56,506 bases of DNA from Trueperaceae bacterium (GCA_036381035.1 DASVDQ010000050.1:1-56506), one strand, 5' to 3'; shown: positions 1 to 8,152, counted from the stretch's first letter. Notes: generated by a model from the sequence alone, not told the origin. A program made the numbers and translations.

Positions 1-17
1 CCCGCCCCCCGGGCGGG
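1..17. terminator. GC hairpin at left edge, possible terminator
   Basis: A perfect 7-bp inverted repeat (CCCGCCC, 3-base loop, GGGCGGG) sits at the window edge. It may end a gene lying outside the window. No T tract follows, so this is only a candidate. Confidence 0.3.
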
Positions 18-58
18 TCGGGCGTGGCGTGCCCACGGTCGCGCCGTCGCCTGGGCGA

Positions 59-64
59 TATGAT
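59..64 (+). promoter_or_regulatory. -10 box (TATGAT) before the beta-helix gene
   Basis: TATGAT matches the -10 consensus at five of six positions and lies 29 bases before the ATG at 94. A GGGAAGG ribosome binding site at 84-90 falls between them. No convincing -35 box is visible. Confidence 0.4.
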
Positions 65-93
65 CGGTTCCTCTGAGGCGAGCGGGAAGGACG

Positions 94-1677
94 ATGCCCC
101 AACACACACAGGGAACGAGAAGGAGGGCCGGTCTCTACGTCGCGATCGCCCTCCTCGCGGCCTTCTCCGCGATGCTGGGCACCTCGCAGCCCGGTCCAGG
201 AGCCGACCTCACGCTCGAGGTCGAGGACGAGTGGGTGCACCTCTACCCTCACGCGCTGGAGCTGGGCGGCAGCGCGCGGCTCGGCGGTCGGGAGGTCGAG
301 GCGGAGGCGGTCTCGTGGGAGGTGCTGTCGGGCCCCGGCGAGGTCGCCTTCGAGGGGGAGGGCTTCGACGTCACGGCGACCTTCGCCGAGCCCGGCACCT
401 ACAGGCTGCTGGTCAGGGCGGAGGCCGCGGGCCGCACGGCGTCGCGCGAGGTGACGGTGAGCGTCGTCGTCGCCGAGGCGGACTACTACGTCTCCCCCGA
501 CGGCGACGACCGCAACGACGGGCGCACCATCTCCACGCCTTTCCGCACGATCGAGAAGGCCGCTGCGGTGGTGCGGCCCGGCGACGTCGTGCTGCTGCGG
601 GGCGGCGTCTACTACGAGTACAACACCGCCGACTCGTGGAGGCGCAGCGGGGAGGAGGGGGCTCCCATCACCTTCGGCAGCTACCCGGGCGAGAGGGCGA
701 TCGTCGACGGGAGCCACGTGGAGCGCCCCGCCTGGTCGAAGAACCCCAGCGCGCCGGAGCTCGTCAGGATCGTCGGCCTCGACTGGTACGTGTTCGACGG
801 CATCACCTTCCGCAACAGCGCCGGACGCGGCCTGGCGCTGGAGGGCAGCCACCACGTGGTGAGGAACGTCGTCTCGCACTCGAACCACGGCGACGGCATC
901 TACATCGCCGGCGACGAGAACCTCGTCGAGGACACGGTGAGCTACGACAACTTCTCGCGCTCGAACGGCGGCGAGAGCGCCGACGGCTTCAACGTCGACC
1001 ACGGCAGCGGGAACGTGCTGAGGCGCGTGCTGGCCTACGAGAACTCCGACGACGGCATCGACATCTGGGCCTCGACCGACACCCTGGTCGAGCGCAGCGC
1101 CTCGTTCCGCAACGGCCGGGGCACGGTCGGCAACGGGATGGGCTTCAAGCTCGGGCGCAACGGCATCTCGTCGGGCAACGTGGTGCGCTTCAACGTCGCC
1201 TTCTCGAACCGGGCCCACAACTTCACCGACAACGGCGCGGGGGGCCTGGAGATCTACAACAACACGTCGTTCGACGCCGGCGGCTTCGGCTTCGCCGTCC
1301 GCGGGCGGCCGGGGATCGAGCGCTCGCTGGTGGCCAACAACATCAGCTTCCGCGACGCGCAGGGCGTCCTCATCGACGTCGAGGCGGCCGGCGGCACGAG
1401 GCCGACAAGCCGCAACAACACCTGGGACCTGGGCATCTCCGACCCGCTGTTCGTCTCCACCGACCCTGCCTCCCCCGACTTCCTCAGGCTGCGGCCCGAC
1501 AGCCCCGCCATCGACGCGGGCCTCGACGTGGGCCTGCCGTTCCTCGGCGCCGCGGCGGACCTGGGCGCGTTCGAGGCGCAGGACGACGTGGCGGCCGACG
1601 CCAACGCGCTCGGGGCGCTCGCGTCCCAGGCCGACCCGCTCGGCACGGGGAGCGACCCGGACGCCGAGGACCGCTAG
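94..1677 (+). CDS. secreted right-handed parallel beta-helix protein (DUF1565/pectate-lyase-like)
   Basis: This 527-residue protein is predicted to be exported and to act on, or bind, an extracellular polysaccharide. The N-terminus has a basic stretch followed by a hydrophobic segment (about residues 14-30), as in a signal peptide. A PKD-like beta domain (about 40-125) follows. From about residue 130 the motif YYVSPDGDDRNDG with downstream PFRTIEKA is the classic opening of DUF1565/beta-helix proteins. The rest shows beta-helix rungs with recurring asparagines and short hydrophobic repeats. The start was chosen for the GGGAAGG site 3 bases upstream of the ATG. The gene converges on uronate isomerase with an 18-base gap. 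Known relatives include pectate lyases and alginate C5-epimerases, but catalytic residues cannot be assigned by eye, so lyase, epimerase or plain adhesin are all possible. Confidence 0.8.
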   Translation: MPQHTQGTRRRAGLYVAIALLAAFSAMLGTSQPGPGADLTLEVEDEWVHLYPHALELGGSARLGGREVEAEAVSWEVLSGPGEVAFEGEGFDVTATFAEPGTYRLLVRAEAAGRTASREVTVSVVVAEADYYVSPDGDDRNDGRTISTPFRTIEKAAAVVRPGDVVLLRGGVYYEYNTADSWRRSGEEGAPITFGSYPGERAIVDGSHVERPAWSKNPSAPELVRIVGLDWYVFDGITFRNSAGRGLALEGSHHVVRNVVSHSNHGDGIYIAGDENLVEDTVSYDNFSRSNGGESADGFNVDHGSGNVLRRVLAYENSDDGIDIWASTDTLVERSASFRNGRGTVGNGMGFKLGRNGISSGNVVRFNVAFSNRAHNFTDNGAGGLEIYNNTSFDAGGFGFAVRGRPGIERSLVANNISFRDAQGVLIDVEAAGGTRPTSRNNTWDLGISDPLFVSTDPASPDFLRLRPDSPAIDAGLDVGLPFLGAAADLGAFEAQDDVAADANALGALASQADPLGTGSDPDAEDR

Positions 1678-1695
1678 CCCGCCGGCGGCCCAGCG

Positions 1696-3120
1696 TCAGT
1701 CGGCCAGCCTGAACGCGTCGACGGCCGCGCCGTGGGCGAGCCACCGCGCCCACCGCTCGGACGCGTCGGCGTCGAGGAGCCCCCGGACCTCGAGGCGGGC
1801 GAGCCAGTCGCAGGTCGTGCGCCGCCAGACGTCGTGCCTGGCGTAGAGCATCGGCAGCGACCTGGCGTCGTCGACGAAGCCGGCCAGCTTGGCGAAGCCG
1901 GCGATCTCGACCACGGCGCCCAGGTAGCGCTCGATGCCGTGCACCGAGTCGTGGAACCACCAGGGGCTGCCGAGCCTGACGGCCGGGTAGTGGCCGGCGA
2001 GGGGCGCGAGCTCACGCGAGTAGGTGGCCTCGTCGAGCGTGTAGACCACCAGGCGGAAGCGCTCGTCGCCGCCGAAGGCGTTGAGGAGCGACTGCAGGCC
2101 GCGGGTGAGGTCCATCGCCACGGGGACGTCGGCGCCCATCTCGGGGCCGAAGCGGTCGAGGAGGCGCAGGTCGTGGTTCCTCAGGCTGCCGAGGTGGAGC
2201 TGCATGACGAGCCCGTCCTCCGTGGCCATGCGCGCCATCTCGAAGAGCATGTGAGCGTGGAAGCGCTCGGCGTCCGCGCCGTCGGCCTGACCCTGCAGCG
2301 CCCTGGCGAAGAGCTCGGCGGCGCTGTCGTTGTCCATCGCCTCCAGCGACGAGCTCGTCGTGGCGTGGTCGCTGGCCGCCGCGCCGGCCTCCCTGAAGGC
2401 GCGCCGCCGCGCCGCGATCGCCTCCACGAAGGCCTCGAGGGAGTCGACCTCGAAGCCCACCAGCGCGGCGAGCCGGTCGAGCCTGTCGCGCCAGCCCGGG
2501 TCGGCGACCTGCATCAGCGCGTCCGGCCTGAACGTCGGCACCACGCGCAGGCCCGCGTCCTGCGCGTCGCGGTGCTCCTCCAGCGTCGCGTCGGCCGGGT
2601 CGGTCGTCGCCAGGAACTCGACGCCGAACCGCTTCATCAGCTCCCGCGGCGCCAGCTCGGGCGAGGACAGGGCCTCGGCGAGCGCGTCGAAGAGCCTGTC
2701 GGCGTTCTCCGCGGAGGGACGCTCCCGCACGCCGAAGACGTGCACGAGGGCGGTCTTCAGCCAGAGGCCCGCGGGCGTGCCGTCGAAGAGGTCGAAGCGC
2801 TCGCAGAAGCGGCGCCACACCGCCCGGGGGTCGCGCTCCGCCTCGCCGCCGCCGCCGGCGGGCACCAGGCCGAGGTCCTCGTGCGCCACGCCGTGCGCGT
2901 ACAGGCGCCCGAAGACGTAGTGGTCCGAGGTGACGAACAGCGTCGCCGGGTCGGCGGGTCGGGCGCCCTCGTCGGCCAGGTGCCGCGCGTCGACGTGGCC
3001 GTGGGGGGAGACGATGGGCAGCCCCTTCACCGCGTCGTGCAGCTCCCGCGCCCTGGCGCGCACGCCGGGGTCGGGCGAGAAGCACCTGTCCGGGTCTAGG
3101 TTCCAACCGTCCCTGGCCAT
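1696..3120 (-). CDS. uxaC: uronate isomerase (glucuronate/galacturonate isomerase)
   Basis: The product interconverts D-glucuronate and D-fructuronate (or D-galacturonate and D-tagaturonate), the first cytoplasmic step of uronate breakdown. The 474-residue length fits the family (about 470). The N-terminal metal-binding HGHVD motif (HxH) lies in SPHGHVDA, and conserved TSDHYVFGRLYAHGV and HLGSLRNHD segments follow. A GTG at 3147 would add nine residues; the ATG at 3120 starts directly on the family's usual N-terminus (MARDGWNLDPDRCF) and is preferred. No other uronate-pathway genes (uxaA, uxaB, kdgK) are present here. The gene is divergent from the YczE-like membrane protein and convergent with the secreted beta-helix protein, which could supply uronate-containing oligosaccharides; that link is inference. 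Confidence 0.92.
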   Translation of the reverse strand: MARDGWNLDPDRCFSPDPGVRARARELHDAVKGLPIVSPHGHVDARHLADEGARPADPATLFVTSDHYVFGRLYAHGVAHEDLGLVPAGGGGEAERDPRAVWRRFCERFDLFDGTPAGLWLKTALVHVFGVRERPSAENADRLFDALAEALSSPELAPRELMKRFGVEFLATTDPADATLEEHRDAQDAGLRVVPTFRPDALMQVADPGWRDRLDRLAALVGFEVDSLEAFVEAIAARRRAFREAGAAASDHATTSSSLEAMDNDSAAELFARALQGQADGADAERFHAHMLFEMARMATEDGLVMQLHLGSLRNHDLRLLDRFGPEMGADVPVAMDLTRGLQSLLNAFGGDERFRLVVYTLDEATYSRELAPLAGHYPAVRLGSPWWFHDSVHGIERYLGAVVEIAGFAKLAGFVDDARSLPMLYARHDVWRRTTCDWLARLEVRGLLDADASERWARWLAHGAAVDAFRLAD

Positions 3121-3168
3121 GGGCGACGCCCGACTAACCCTTAGCACAGGCCGTCCGGCGTCTGGTGA

Positions 3169-3174
3169 TACCGT
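3169..3174 (+). promoter_or_regulatory. leaderless -10 box (TACCGT) for the YczE-like gene
   Basis: TACCGT lies exactly 6 bases before the GTG at 3181 and no Shine-Dalgarno sequence is present. Transcription would therefore start at or next to the start codon. Confidence 0.5.
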
Positions 3175-3180
3175 CTGCTG

Positions 3181-3915
3181 GTGCTCAAGCTCCGCGACCT
3201 AGGCCCCGTGGACCAGCTCAGGGCCGGCCGGCTGCCGCGGCGGTTCGCCCAGCTCGTCTTCGGCCTCTTCGTCTTCGGCCTCTCCATCGCGCTGCTCCTG
3301 GCCGCGAACCTCGGCGCCATGCCCTGGGACGTGCTGCACCAGGGCCTGGCCGGGCGCCTGCCCCTCTCGATAGGCACCGTGATGATCCTCACCGGCCTCG
3401 CCGTGCTGCTCCTGTGGGTGCCCCTGCGCGAGACGCCGGGCGTCGGCACCGTCGCCAACGCCGTCCTCATCGGCCTGTTCACCGACCTGTGGCTGCGCGT
3501 GCTGCCCGACCCCGCCGCTCTGCCCGGAGGGCTGGCCTGGCGCGTGGCGTACGCCGCCGCCGGCATCGTCGTGAACGGCTACGCCACGGCGCTCTACATG
3601 GGCAGCCAGTTCGGGCGCGGCCCGCGCGACGGCCTCATGACCGGCCTGGCCCGCGTCACGGGCCGCTCGATCCGCCTGGTGCGCACGGGCATCGAGGTCG
3701 TCGTCGTGGCCGCCGGCTTCCTGCTCGGCGGCGTCGTCGGCTGGGCCACGTTGGCGTTCGCGCTGAGCATCGGGCCGCTCGTGCAGGCGTTCCTGCCCTA
3801 CACGGTCGTGGAGCTGCCCGACCGTCAGTGGCCCACGGCGTCGGAGTCCACGCCGCGGCCCCTGTCGAGGGCGCTCAAGGCCGTCATCTCGTCGGGCGTG
3901 AGGTCGAAGGAGTAG
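3181..3915 (+). CDS. YczE/YyaS/YitT-like integral membrane protein
   Basis: This 244-residue inner-membrane protein has five to six predicted hydrophobic segments, for example around residues 25-43, 60-78, 88-105, 120-138 and 175-200. The pattern NLGAMPWDVLHQGL in the first third and SQFGRGPRDGLMTGLARVTG in the middle is typical of the YczE/YitT membrane family, whose transport or regulatory role is unknown. The GTG start is supported by the TANNNT box 6 bases upstream. Its last 91 bases overlap the 3' end of the convergent aldo/keto reductase gene, so the two mRNAs would be complementary at their ends. Confidence 0.75.
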   Translation: MLKLRDLGPVDQLRAGRLPRRFAQLVFGLFVFGLSIALLLAANLGAMPWDVLHQGLAGRLPLSIGTVMILTGLAVLLLWVPLRETPGVGTVANAVLIGLFTDLWLRVLPDPAALPGGLAWRVAYAAAGIVVNGYATALYMGSQFGRGPRDGLMTGLARVTGRSIRLVRTGIEVVVVAAGFLLGGVVGWATLAFALSIGPLVQAFLPYTVVELPDRQWPTASESTPRPLSRALKAVISSGVRSKE

Positions 3916-4643
3916 ACGTCTAGGTTCTCGCGCAGCCTGTCCTCGTGCGAGGTCTTGGGTATGGGCACGAGGCCGAGCTGCAGGTGCCAGCGCAGAACGA
4001 CCTGCGCCGGCGTCCGTCCGTGGGCCGCCGCGACGCGCGCCACCACGGGGTCGGAGAGCAGCTCGCCCCCCTTGCCCAGGGGGCTGTACGAGACCGTCAC
4101 GATGCCGTGCTCGTCGTGGTAGCGACGGTGGTCCTCGCGCGTGACGTAGGGGTTGAGCTGGACCTGGTTCACGGCCGGGACCGTCGCGGTCTCCCTCGCG
4201 AGCCTCTCGAGGTGCGCGGGCTTGAAGTTCGACACGCCGATCGAGCGGACCAGCCCGGCGTCCCGCAGGCGCTCGAACGTGCGCCAGGTGTCCACGTAGA
4301 GGTCGCGCGCGGGCAGCGGCCAGTGTATCAGCAGCAGGTCCACGTACTCGAGCCCCAGCCGGACCAGCGAACCGCGCAGGCCGATCTCGGCCTTGCCGAC
4401 GCCCATGTGCTCCCCGTCGACCTTCGTCGTGACGAAGACCTCCTCGCGGGGCAGGCCGCTGGCGGCGATCCCGCGGCCCACGCCGCGCTCGTTGCCGTAG
4501 CGGACCGCCGTGTCGACGTGGCGGTAGCCGAGCTCCAGCGCCCTCGCGACGACGCGCTCGGCCTCGGCGTCGTCCATGGGCCAGGTCCCCAGCCCCAGCG
4601 TGGGCATCGTGCGGCCGTCGTTCAAGCGGATGCGCTGCGCCAT
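3825..4643 (-). CDS. aldo/keto reductase (2,5-diketogluconate reductase-like)
   Basis: This 272-residue protein is predicted to be a cytosolic NADPH-dependent carbonyl reductase with a TIM-barrel fold. The AKR signatures are clear: GLGTWPMDD near the N-terminus, GYRHVDTAVRYGNE carrying the catalytic Asp and Tyr, the catalytic Lys in VTTKVDGEH, the His in LLLIHWPLP, IGVSNFKPAHLE, and the cofactor-binding PIPKTSHEDRLREN. The ATG at 4643 was chosen over an in-frame TTG two codons upstream, because TACCCT stands 5 bases before it in the leaderless arrangement used elsewhere here. The substrate cannot be told from sequence; a sugar or keto-acid substrate would fit the neighbours. The 3' end overlaps the convergent membrane-protein gene by 91 bp. 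Confidence 0.9.
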   Translation of the reverse strand: MAQRIRLNDGRTMPTLGLGTWPMDDAEAERVVARALELGYRHVDTAVRYGNERGVGRGIAASGLPREEVFVTTKVDGEHMGVGKAEIGLRGSLVRLGLEYVDLLLIHWPLPARDLYVDTWRTFERLRDAGLVRSIGVSNFKPAHLERLARETATVPAVNQVQLNPYVTREDHRRYHDEHGIVTVSYSPLGKGGELLSDPVVARVAAAHGRTPAQVVLRWHLQLGLVPIPKTSHEDRLRENLDVYSFDLTPDEMTALSALDRGRGVDSDAVGH

Positions 4644-4648
4644 GGCCA

Positions 4649-4654
4649 AGGGTA
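4649..4654 (-). promoter_or_regulatory. leaderless -10 box (TACCCT) for the aldo/keto reductase
   Basis: Read on the minus strand, TACCCT ends 5 bases before the ATG at 4643. It is back to back with a TACGAT box on the plus strand at 4669-4674, giving a compact divergent promoter region. Confidence 0.45.
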
Positions 4655-4668
4655 AACGCTGCTGTCGG

Positions 4669-4674
4669 TACGAT
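4669..4674 (+). promoter_or_regulatory. -10 box (TACGAT) for the quinone oxidoreductase gene
   Basis: TACGAT lies 55 bases before the GTG at 4730. A purine-rich GGGGTGAG ribosome binding site lies just before that GTG, so this transcript would have a conventional leader. Confidence 0.35.
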
Positions 4675-4729
4675 GGGAGGCGCCGAGCCGCCGCGGCGTC
4701 GGCCGGGCGGCCGGGGATGGGGTGAGTTG

Positions 4730-5701
4730 GTGAGCAGAGCTGTCTTCGTCCGCGAGCACGGCGGCCCCGAGGTCCTGCGCCTGGAGGACCGGGAGCTCCC
4801 GCCGCCCGGGCCCGGCGAGGTGCGCCTCAGGCACCGCGCCATCGGCCTCAACTTCATCGACACCTACCAGCGCTCCGGCCTCTACAGGATGACCCTGCCG
4901 TTCGTGGCCGGGAACGAGGCGGCCGGCGACGTCGTCGCCGTGGGCGAGGGCGTGACCGACGTGAAGGTCGGCGACCGCGTCAGCTACCAGGGGCCGGTGG
5001 GCGCCTACGCCGAGGAGCGCAACATCCCGGCCGCTCGGCTCGTGCCCATCCCCGACGGGGTCGACTACGAGACCGCCGCGGCGGTGACCCTCAAGGGCGT
5101 CACGGCCTACTACCTGCTGCACGAGACCTGGAGGGTGAAGCCGGGCGAGACCGTGCTCGTGCACGCGGCCGCGGGCGGTGTCGGGTCGCTGCTGGTGCCG
5201 TGGGCGAAGCACCTCGGCGCCGTCGTGATCGGCACCGCCGGCACGCGCGAGAAGGTCGAGCGCGCCAAGGCCCTCGGCGCCGACCACGTCATCGACTACT
5301 CGTCCGAGGACTTCGCGCAGCGGGTGCGCGAGCTCACCGGCGGGCGCGGCGTCGACGTCGTCTACGACGGCGTGGGACGCGCCACGTTCGAGGGCTCGCT
5401 CGACAGCCTGCGCCCGCGCGGGCTGCTCGTCTCCTACGGCAACGCGTCGGGTCCCGTGTCGATCCCGAGCCTCGTGGTCCTCGCCGAGAAGGGCTCTCTC
5501 TACGTCACGCGGCCGACCACGGCCACCTACATGGCCACGACCGAGCAGCTCCGCACCGCGGCCGCGGCCGTGTTCGACGCCGTGGCGCGGGGCGTGCTCG
5601 AGGTGAAGGTGAACCAGCGCTTCGCGCTGGCCGACGCCGCCGAGGCCCACAGGGCGCTGGAGTCCCGCCGGACCACCGGCTCCACCGTGCTGCTGCCCTA
5701 G
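4730..5701 (+). CDS. zinc-independent NADPH:quinone oxidoreductase (MDR superfamily)
   Basis: This 323-residue medium-chain dehydrogenase/reductase is predicted to reduce quinones with NADPH. It shows the QOR pattern GLNFIDTYQRSGLY near residue 40, GNEAAGDVVAVGEGV, the nucleotide-binding GETVLVHAAAGGVGSLL, and GGRGVDVVYDGVGRATFE. The cysteine cluster that binds structural zinc in alcohol dehydrogenases is absent, consistent with quinone oxidoreductase. The GTG at 4730 (VSRAVFVREHGGPEVL) was chosen because a GGGGTGAG site precedes it and the family begins here; an upstream in-frame ATG at 4673 would add 19 uncharacteristic residues. It is transcribed divergently from the aldo/keto reductase, so the two could share redox-related regulation. 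Confidence 0.9.
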   Translation: MSRAVFVREHGGPEVLRLEDRELPPPGPGEVRLRHRAIGLNFIDTYQRSGLYRMTLPFVAGNEAAGDVVAVGEGVTDVKVGDRVSYQGPVGAYAEERNIPAARLVPIPDGVDYETAAAVTLKGVTAYYLLHETWRVKPGETVLVHAAAGGVGSLLVPWAKHLGAVVIGTAGTREKVERAKALGADHVIDYSSEDFAQRVRELTGGRGVDVVYDGVGRATFEGSLDSLRPRGLLVSYGNASGPVSIPSLVVLAEKGSLYVTRPTTATYMATTEQLRTAAAAVFDAVARGVLEVKVNQRFALADAAEAHRALESRRTTGSTVLLP

Positions 5702-5762
5702 GACGGCCGCGCGCGTCCGGCCCGGACGCCGGCCGGCCGGGCCCCGCCGTGGGGAGGCGAGT

Positions 5763-5827
5763 CGCCGAGCCGTCAAGACCAGAGGCGCCGAGCGGCGCGC
5801 CGAGCCGTCCAGACCAGGGGCGCCGAG
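5763..5827 (+). repeat. imperfect 30-bp direct repeat, two copies
   Basis: Copies at 5763-5792 and 5798-5827 differ at two of 30 positions and are spaced 35 bases apart start to start. A third partial copy (CGCCGAGCCGTC) begins at 5821. The repeat lies in the short gap between the quinone oxidoreductase and glycerate kinase genes. Its role is unknown; repeated binding sites or simple duplication are possible. Confidence 0.7.
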
Positions 5828-5880
5828 CCGTCGGGCTCCGAGTGGCCGAGCGACACACCGCGCCCCGCCGCACCGGCGGC

Positions 5881-5886
5881 TAAGGT
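5881..5886 (+). promoter_or_regulatory. leaderless -10 box (TAAGGT) for glycerate kinase
   Basis: TAAGGT lies 7 bases before the GTG at 5894, matching the leaderless spacing seen elsewhere. It supports that GTG over the one at 5885, which would overlap the box itself. Confidence 0.45.
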
Positions 5887-5893
5887 GCTGCCA

Positions 5894-7267
5894 GTGCGGG
5901 AGATCCTCGAGTCCACGTTCCGCCGTGCCCTGGAGGGCGCCGACCCGCGCGTGCTGACGCTGCGGGCCCTGCCCGACGAGCGCCCCGCACTCGTACTCGC
6001 CGTCGGCAAGGCCTCGCTGCCGATGCTGAGGGCCGCTCTGTCGCGCTTCCCCGGCGTGCCCTGGCTCGCGACCCCGCCGGCGGCGCGGGCCGCCGGACGC
6101 GGAGCGGGCGAGGAGCCGCTCCCGGCGGGCGGCGAGCTGCTGCCCGGGTCCCACCCGCTGCCCGACGCGAGGAGCGTCGCCGCGGCCGACCGCGCGCTCG
6201 CGTCGGCGGCGCGCCTCTCCACCGACGACCTGCTCCTGCTGCTCGTCTCCGGCGGCGGCAGCTCCCTGTGGAGCGCGCCCGAGCACGTGGACCTCGAGGA
6301 GAAGCGGCGGCTGACCGCGCACCTGCAGCGGGCCGGCGCCGACATAGGCGAGCTGAACGCGGTCAGGCGCCACCTGTCGCGGATCAAGGGGGGCGGCCTG
6401 CTGGCCGCCACGCGGGCGCGCGTCCTGTCGCTGCTCCTCTCCGACGTGCCGGGCGACGCCCCGTGGGACATCGCCTCGGGGCCCGGCGTCGCCGACCCCA
6501 CCACCTTCGACGACGCCCTCGCCGTGCTGGCCCGCTACCCGGGCGAGGCGACGCTGGCGGCGGCGGACTGCTTCCGGCGCGGCGCGCGCGGCGAGCTGCC
6601 CGAGACCGTCAAGCCGGGCTCCGCGGCCGACGCCAGGTCCGCCGCCACGGTGGCCGGGACCTCGCGGACGCTGCTCGAGGAAGCCGCCGCCTACCTCGAG
6701 CGGAGCCTCGACGTGCAGGTGATCCAGCTCCACCACGACCTGGGAGGCGAGGCCGGCGAGCTGGCCGACCGCCACGCGCAGCTCGTGGCGGCCGTGCTCC
6801 ACGGCGCCGAAACCAGGCCGCTGCTGCCGCTCCTCGCCGCCGACCCGCCCTACGTCGCCTGGCGTCTCGGGCGCCTGGAGCGCTCGCGCCCGGCGGCGCT
6901 CCTGAGCGCCGGCGAGGCCACGGTGACGGTCCGCGGCTCCGGCCGCGGCGGACGCAACCAGGAGTTCGCCCTCGCGTTCGCCCTGGCGCTCCGCGAGCGA
7001 GCGCCGGACGCGAACGTCTGGGCGCTGTCGGCGGGGTCGGACGGCATCGACGGCGCCAGCGAGGCGGCGGGCGCGTTCGTCACGCCCGACACGCTGTCGC
7101 GCGCGGCCGCGCTGGGCCTCGACGCCGCCGCGATGCTGCGCGACAACGACTCCGCCGGCTTCTTCTCGCGCCTGGGCGACCAGCTCGTGACGGGGCCCAC
7201 CGGGCACAACCTCAACGACCTCAGGGTCGTGCTGCTCCCGCCCGCCGAGGCCTCGCCAGGGGCGTGA
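5894..7267 (+). CDS. glycerate 2-kinase / MOFRL-family protein
   Basis: This 457-residue protein belongs to the DUF4147-MOFRL family, whose characterised members phosphorylate D-glycerate at the 2 position (GckA type). Some are annotated as hydroxypyruvate reductase (TtuD). Visible family marks include LAVGKASLPML, HPLPDARSV, LLLVSGGGSSLWSAP, the conserved LNAVRRHLSRIKGGGLL, LLLSDVPGD, and the C-terminal MOFRL domain with RGSGRGGRNQEFALAFAL and SAGSDGIDGASEAAGA. Two GTG codons compete; 5894 has the better spaced -10 box. The enzyme would feed glycerate into lower glycolysis and could serve uronate or serine-cycle catabolism. No operon partner is evident. Confidence 0.88.
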   Translation: MREILESTFRRALEGADPRVLTLRALPDERPALVLAVGKASLPMLRAALSRFPGVPWLATPPAARAAGRGAGEEPLPAGGELLPGSHPLPDARSVAAADRALASAARLSTDDLLLLLVSGGGSSLWSAPEHVDLEEKRRLTAHLQRAGADIGELNAVRRHLSRIKGGGLLAATRARVLSLLLSDVPGDAPWDIASGPGVADPTTFDDALAVLARYPGEATLAAADCFRRGARGELPETVKPGSAADARSAATVAGTSRTLLEEAAAYLERSLDVQVIQLHHDLGGEAGELADRHAQLVAAVLHGAETRPLLPLLAADPPYVAWRLGRLERSRPAALLSAGEATVTVRGSGRGGRNQEFALAFALALRERAPDANVWALSAGSDGIDGASEAAGAFVTPDTLSRAAALGLDAAAMLRDNDSAGFFSRLGDQLVTGPTGHNLNDLRVVLLPPAEASPGA

Positions 7268-7296
7268 CGTCCGTCACCGCCGTGTGCCCGGCGGCA

Positions 7297-7325
7297 CTGA
7301 CCCGGTGCCTCCCTGCCCCTATACA
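7297..7325 (+). promoter_or_regulatory. predicted sigma70-type promoter for the GlsB gene
   Basis: CTGACC at 7297-7302 and TATACA at 7320-7325 are separated by 17 bases. Each matches its hexamer consensus at four of six positions. The GlsB start is at 7437, giving a leader of about 105 bases. Confidence 0.45.
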
Positions 7326-7436
7326 TGTGTCACCGGCAGAGCGCCTGACTCCGAGCTCGTCGGTCGATGACGGGAGCAGGTTCCTTGTCGCTGCGCTGAG
7401 GGGCCGCGTTGGAGCGGCGAGTGAGGGAGGAAGCGC

Positions 7437-7685
7437 GTGAACATCCTGCTGTGGATCATCTTCGGAGCGCTCGCGGGCTGGATCGCCAGCGTCATCATGG
7501 GGACCCGCGGCCAGAGCGTGGTGGTCGACATCATCCTCGGCATCATCGGGGCGATCGTCGGCGGGTGGGTCTTCAACCGGTTCGGCGCCCAGGGCGTGAC
7601 GGGGTTCAACCTGCCCAGCCTGCTGGTCGCCATAGTGGGCGCGATCATCATCATCGCCATAGCCCGGCTGTTCCGCAGAGCGTAG
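7437..7685 (+). CDS. GlsB/YeaQ/YmgE-family stress-response membrane protein
   Basis: This 82-residue protein consists of three glycine-rich transmembrane segments with the family patterns LLWIIFGALAGWIAS, the central DIILGIIGAIVGGWVFN, and LPSLLVAIVGAIIIIAI. Homologues (transglycosylase-associated proteins, E. coli YeaQ/YmgE) are induced by general or envelope stress, but their mechanism is unknown. The GTG start is set by a GGGAGG ribosome binding site 6 bases upstream. A strong terminator hairpin follows at 7711-7740, so it is probably monocistronic. A CsbD-family gene, another small general-stress protein, lies immediately downstream, suggesting a stress-response pair. Confidence 0.88.
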   Translation: MNILLWIIFGALAGWIASVIMGTRGQSVVVDIILGIIGAIVGGWVFNRFGAQGVTGFNLPSLLVAIVGAIIIIAIARLFRRA

Positions 7686-7710
7686 CCGGGCGCACGAAGC
7701 CCCATCGGCA

Positions 7711-7740
7711 GCGGCCGGGCGCGATGTCGCCCGGCCGTTC
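7711..7740 (+). terminator. intrinsic terminator after the GlsB gene
   Basis: A perfect 10-bp GC stem (7712-7721 with 7728-7737) has a 6-base loop and is followed by TTCTC. It lies 26 bases beyond the GlsB stop codon. Confidence 0.75.
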
Positions 7741-7869
7741 TCGTGGGCCTCGCACATGTGGCTGCCACGCGCTTAACACGGCACCGTCCTAGGTTGGGCT
7801 CGTGACCGCGAGAGAGGCGCAGCCGGGTTCGGCGCGCCACGGTCTGGCAGCGACGAGGGAGGTTCGCTC

Positions 7870-8094
7870 ATGAACAGGGACGTGCTGCAGGGCAACTGGA
7901 AGCAGCTCAGGGGCTCCATCAAGGAGCAGTGGGGCAAGCTCACCGACGACGACCTCACGATGGCCGAGGGCAACTACGACCAGCTCGTCGGCCGCATCCA
8001 GGAGCGCTACGGCTACAGCCGCGACGAGGCGCAGCGCCGCCTCGACGAGTGGCTCGACGCCCACGGGCGCGAGGCGGGCTTCGGCAGGGCCTAG
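7870..8094 (+). CDS. CsbD-family general stress protein
   Basis: This 74-residue, highly charged cytosolic protein has the CsbD signature: GNWKQLRGSIKEQWGKLTDDDL near the start, then GNYDQLVGRIQERYGYSRDEAQ and DEWL. Bacillus CsbD belongs to the sigma-B general stress regulon; the biochemical function is unknown. The ATG is preceded by GGGAGG with a 7-base spacer. The gene stands between two strong hairpin terminators (7711-7740 and 8153-8184), so it should be an independent transcription unit. Its position next to the GlsB-type protein suggests coordinated stress induction, although no shared promoter motif could be confirmed by eye. Confidence 0.92.
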   Translation: MNRDVLQGNWKQLRGSIKEQWGKLTDDDLTMAEGNYDQLVGRIQERYGYSRDEAQRRLDEWLDAHGREAGFGRA

Positions 8095-8152
8095 CCAGGC
8101 GGTCGGAGCCGAGCCGGGGCGGCCCCCGGGCGGCCCCACGCCGAGTGACCTG

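Noticed and set aside
4622-7207. An 861-codon minus-strand open frame across the quinone oxidoreductase and glycerate kinase genes
   Set aside because: Its translation is low-complexity Arg/Gly/Ala sequence antisense to two well-supported genes.
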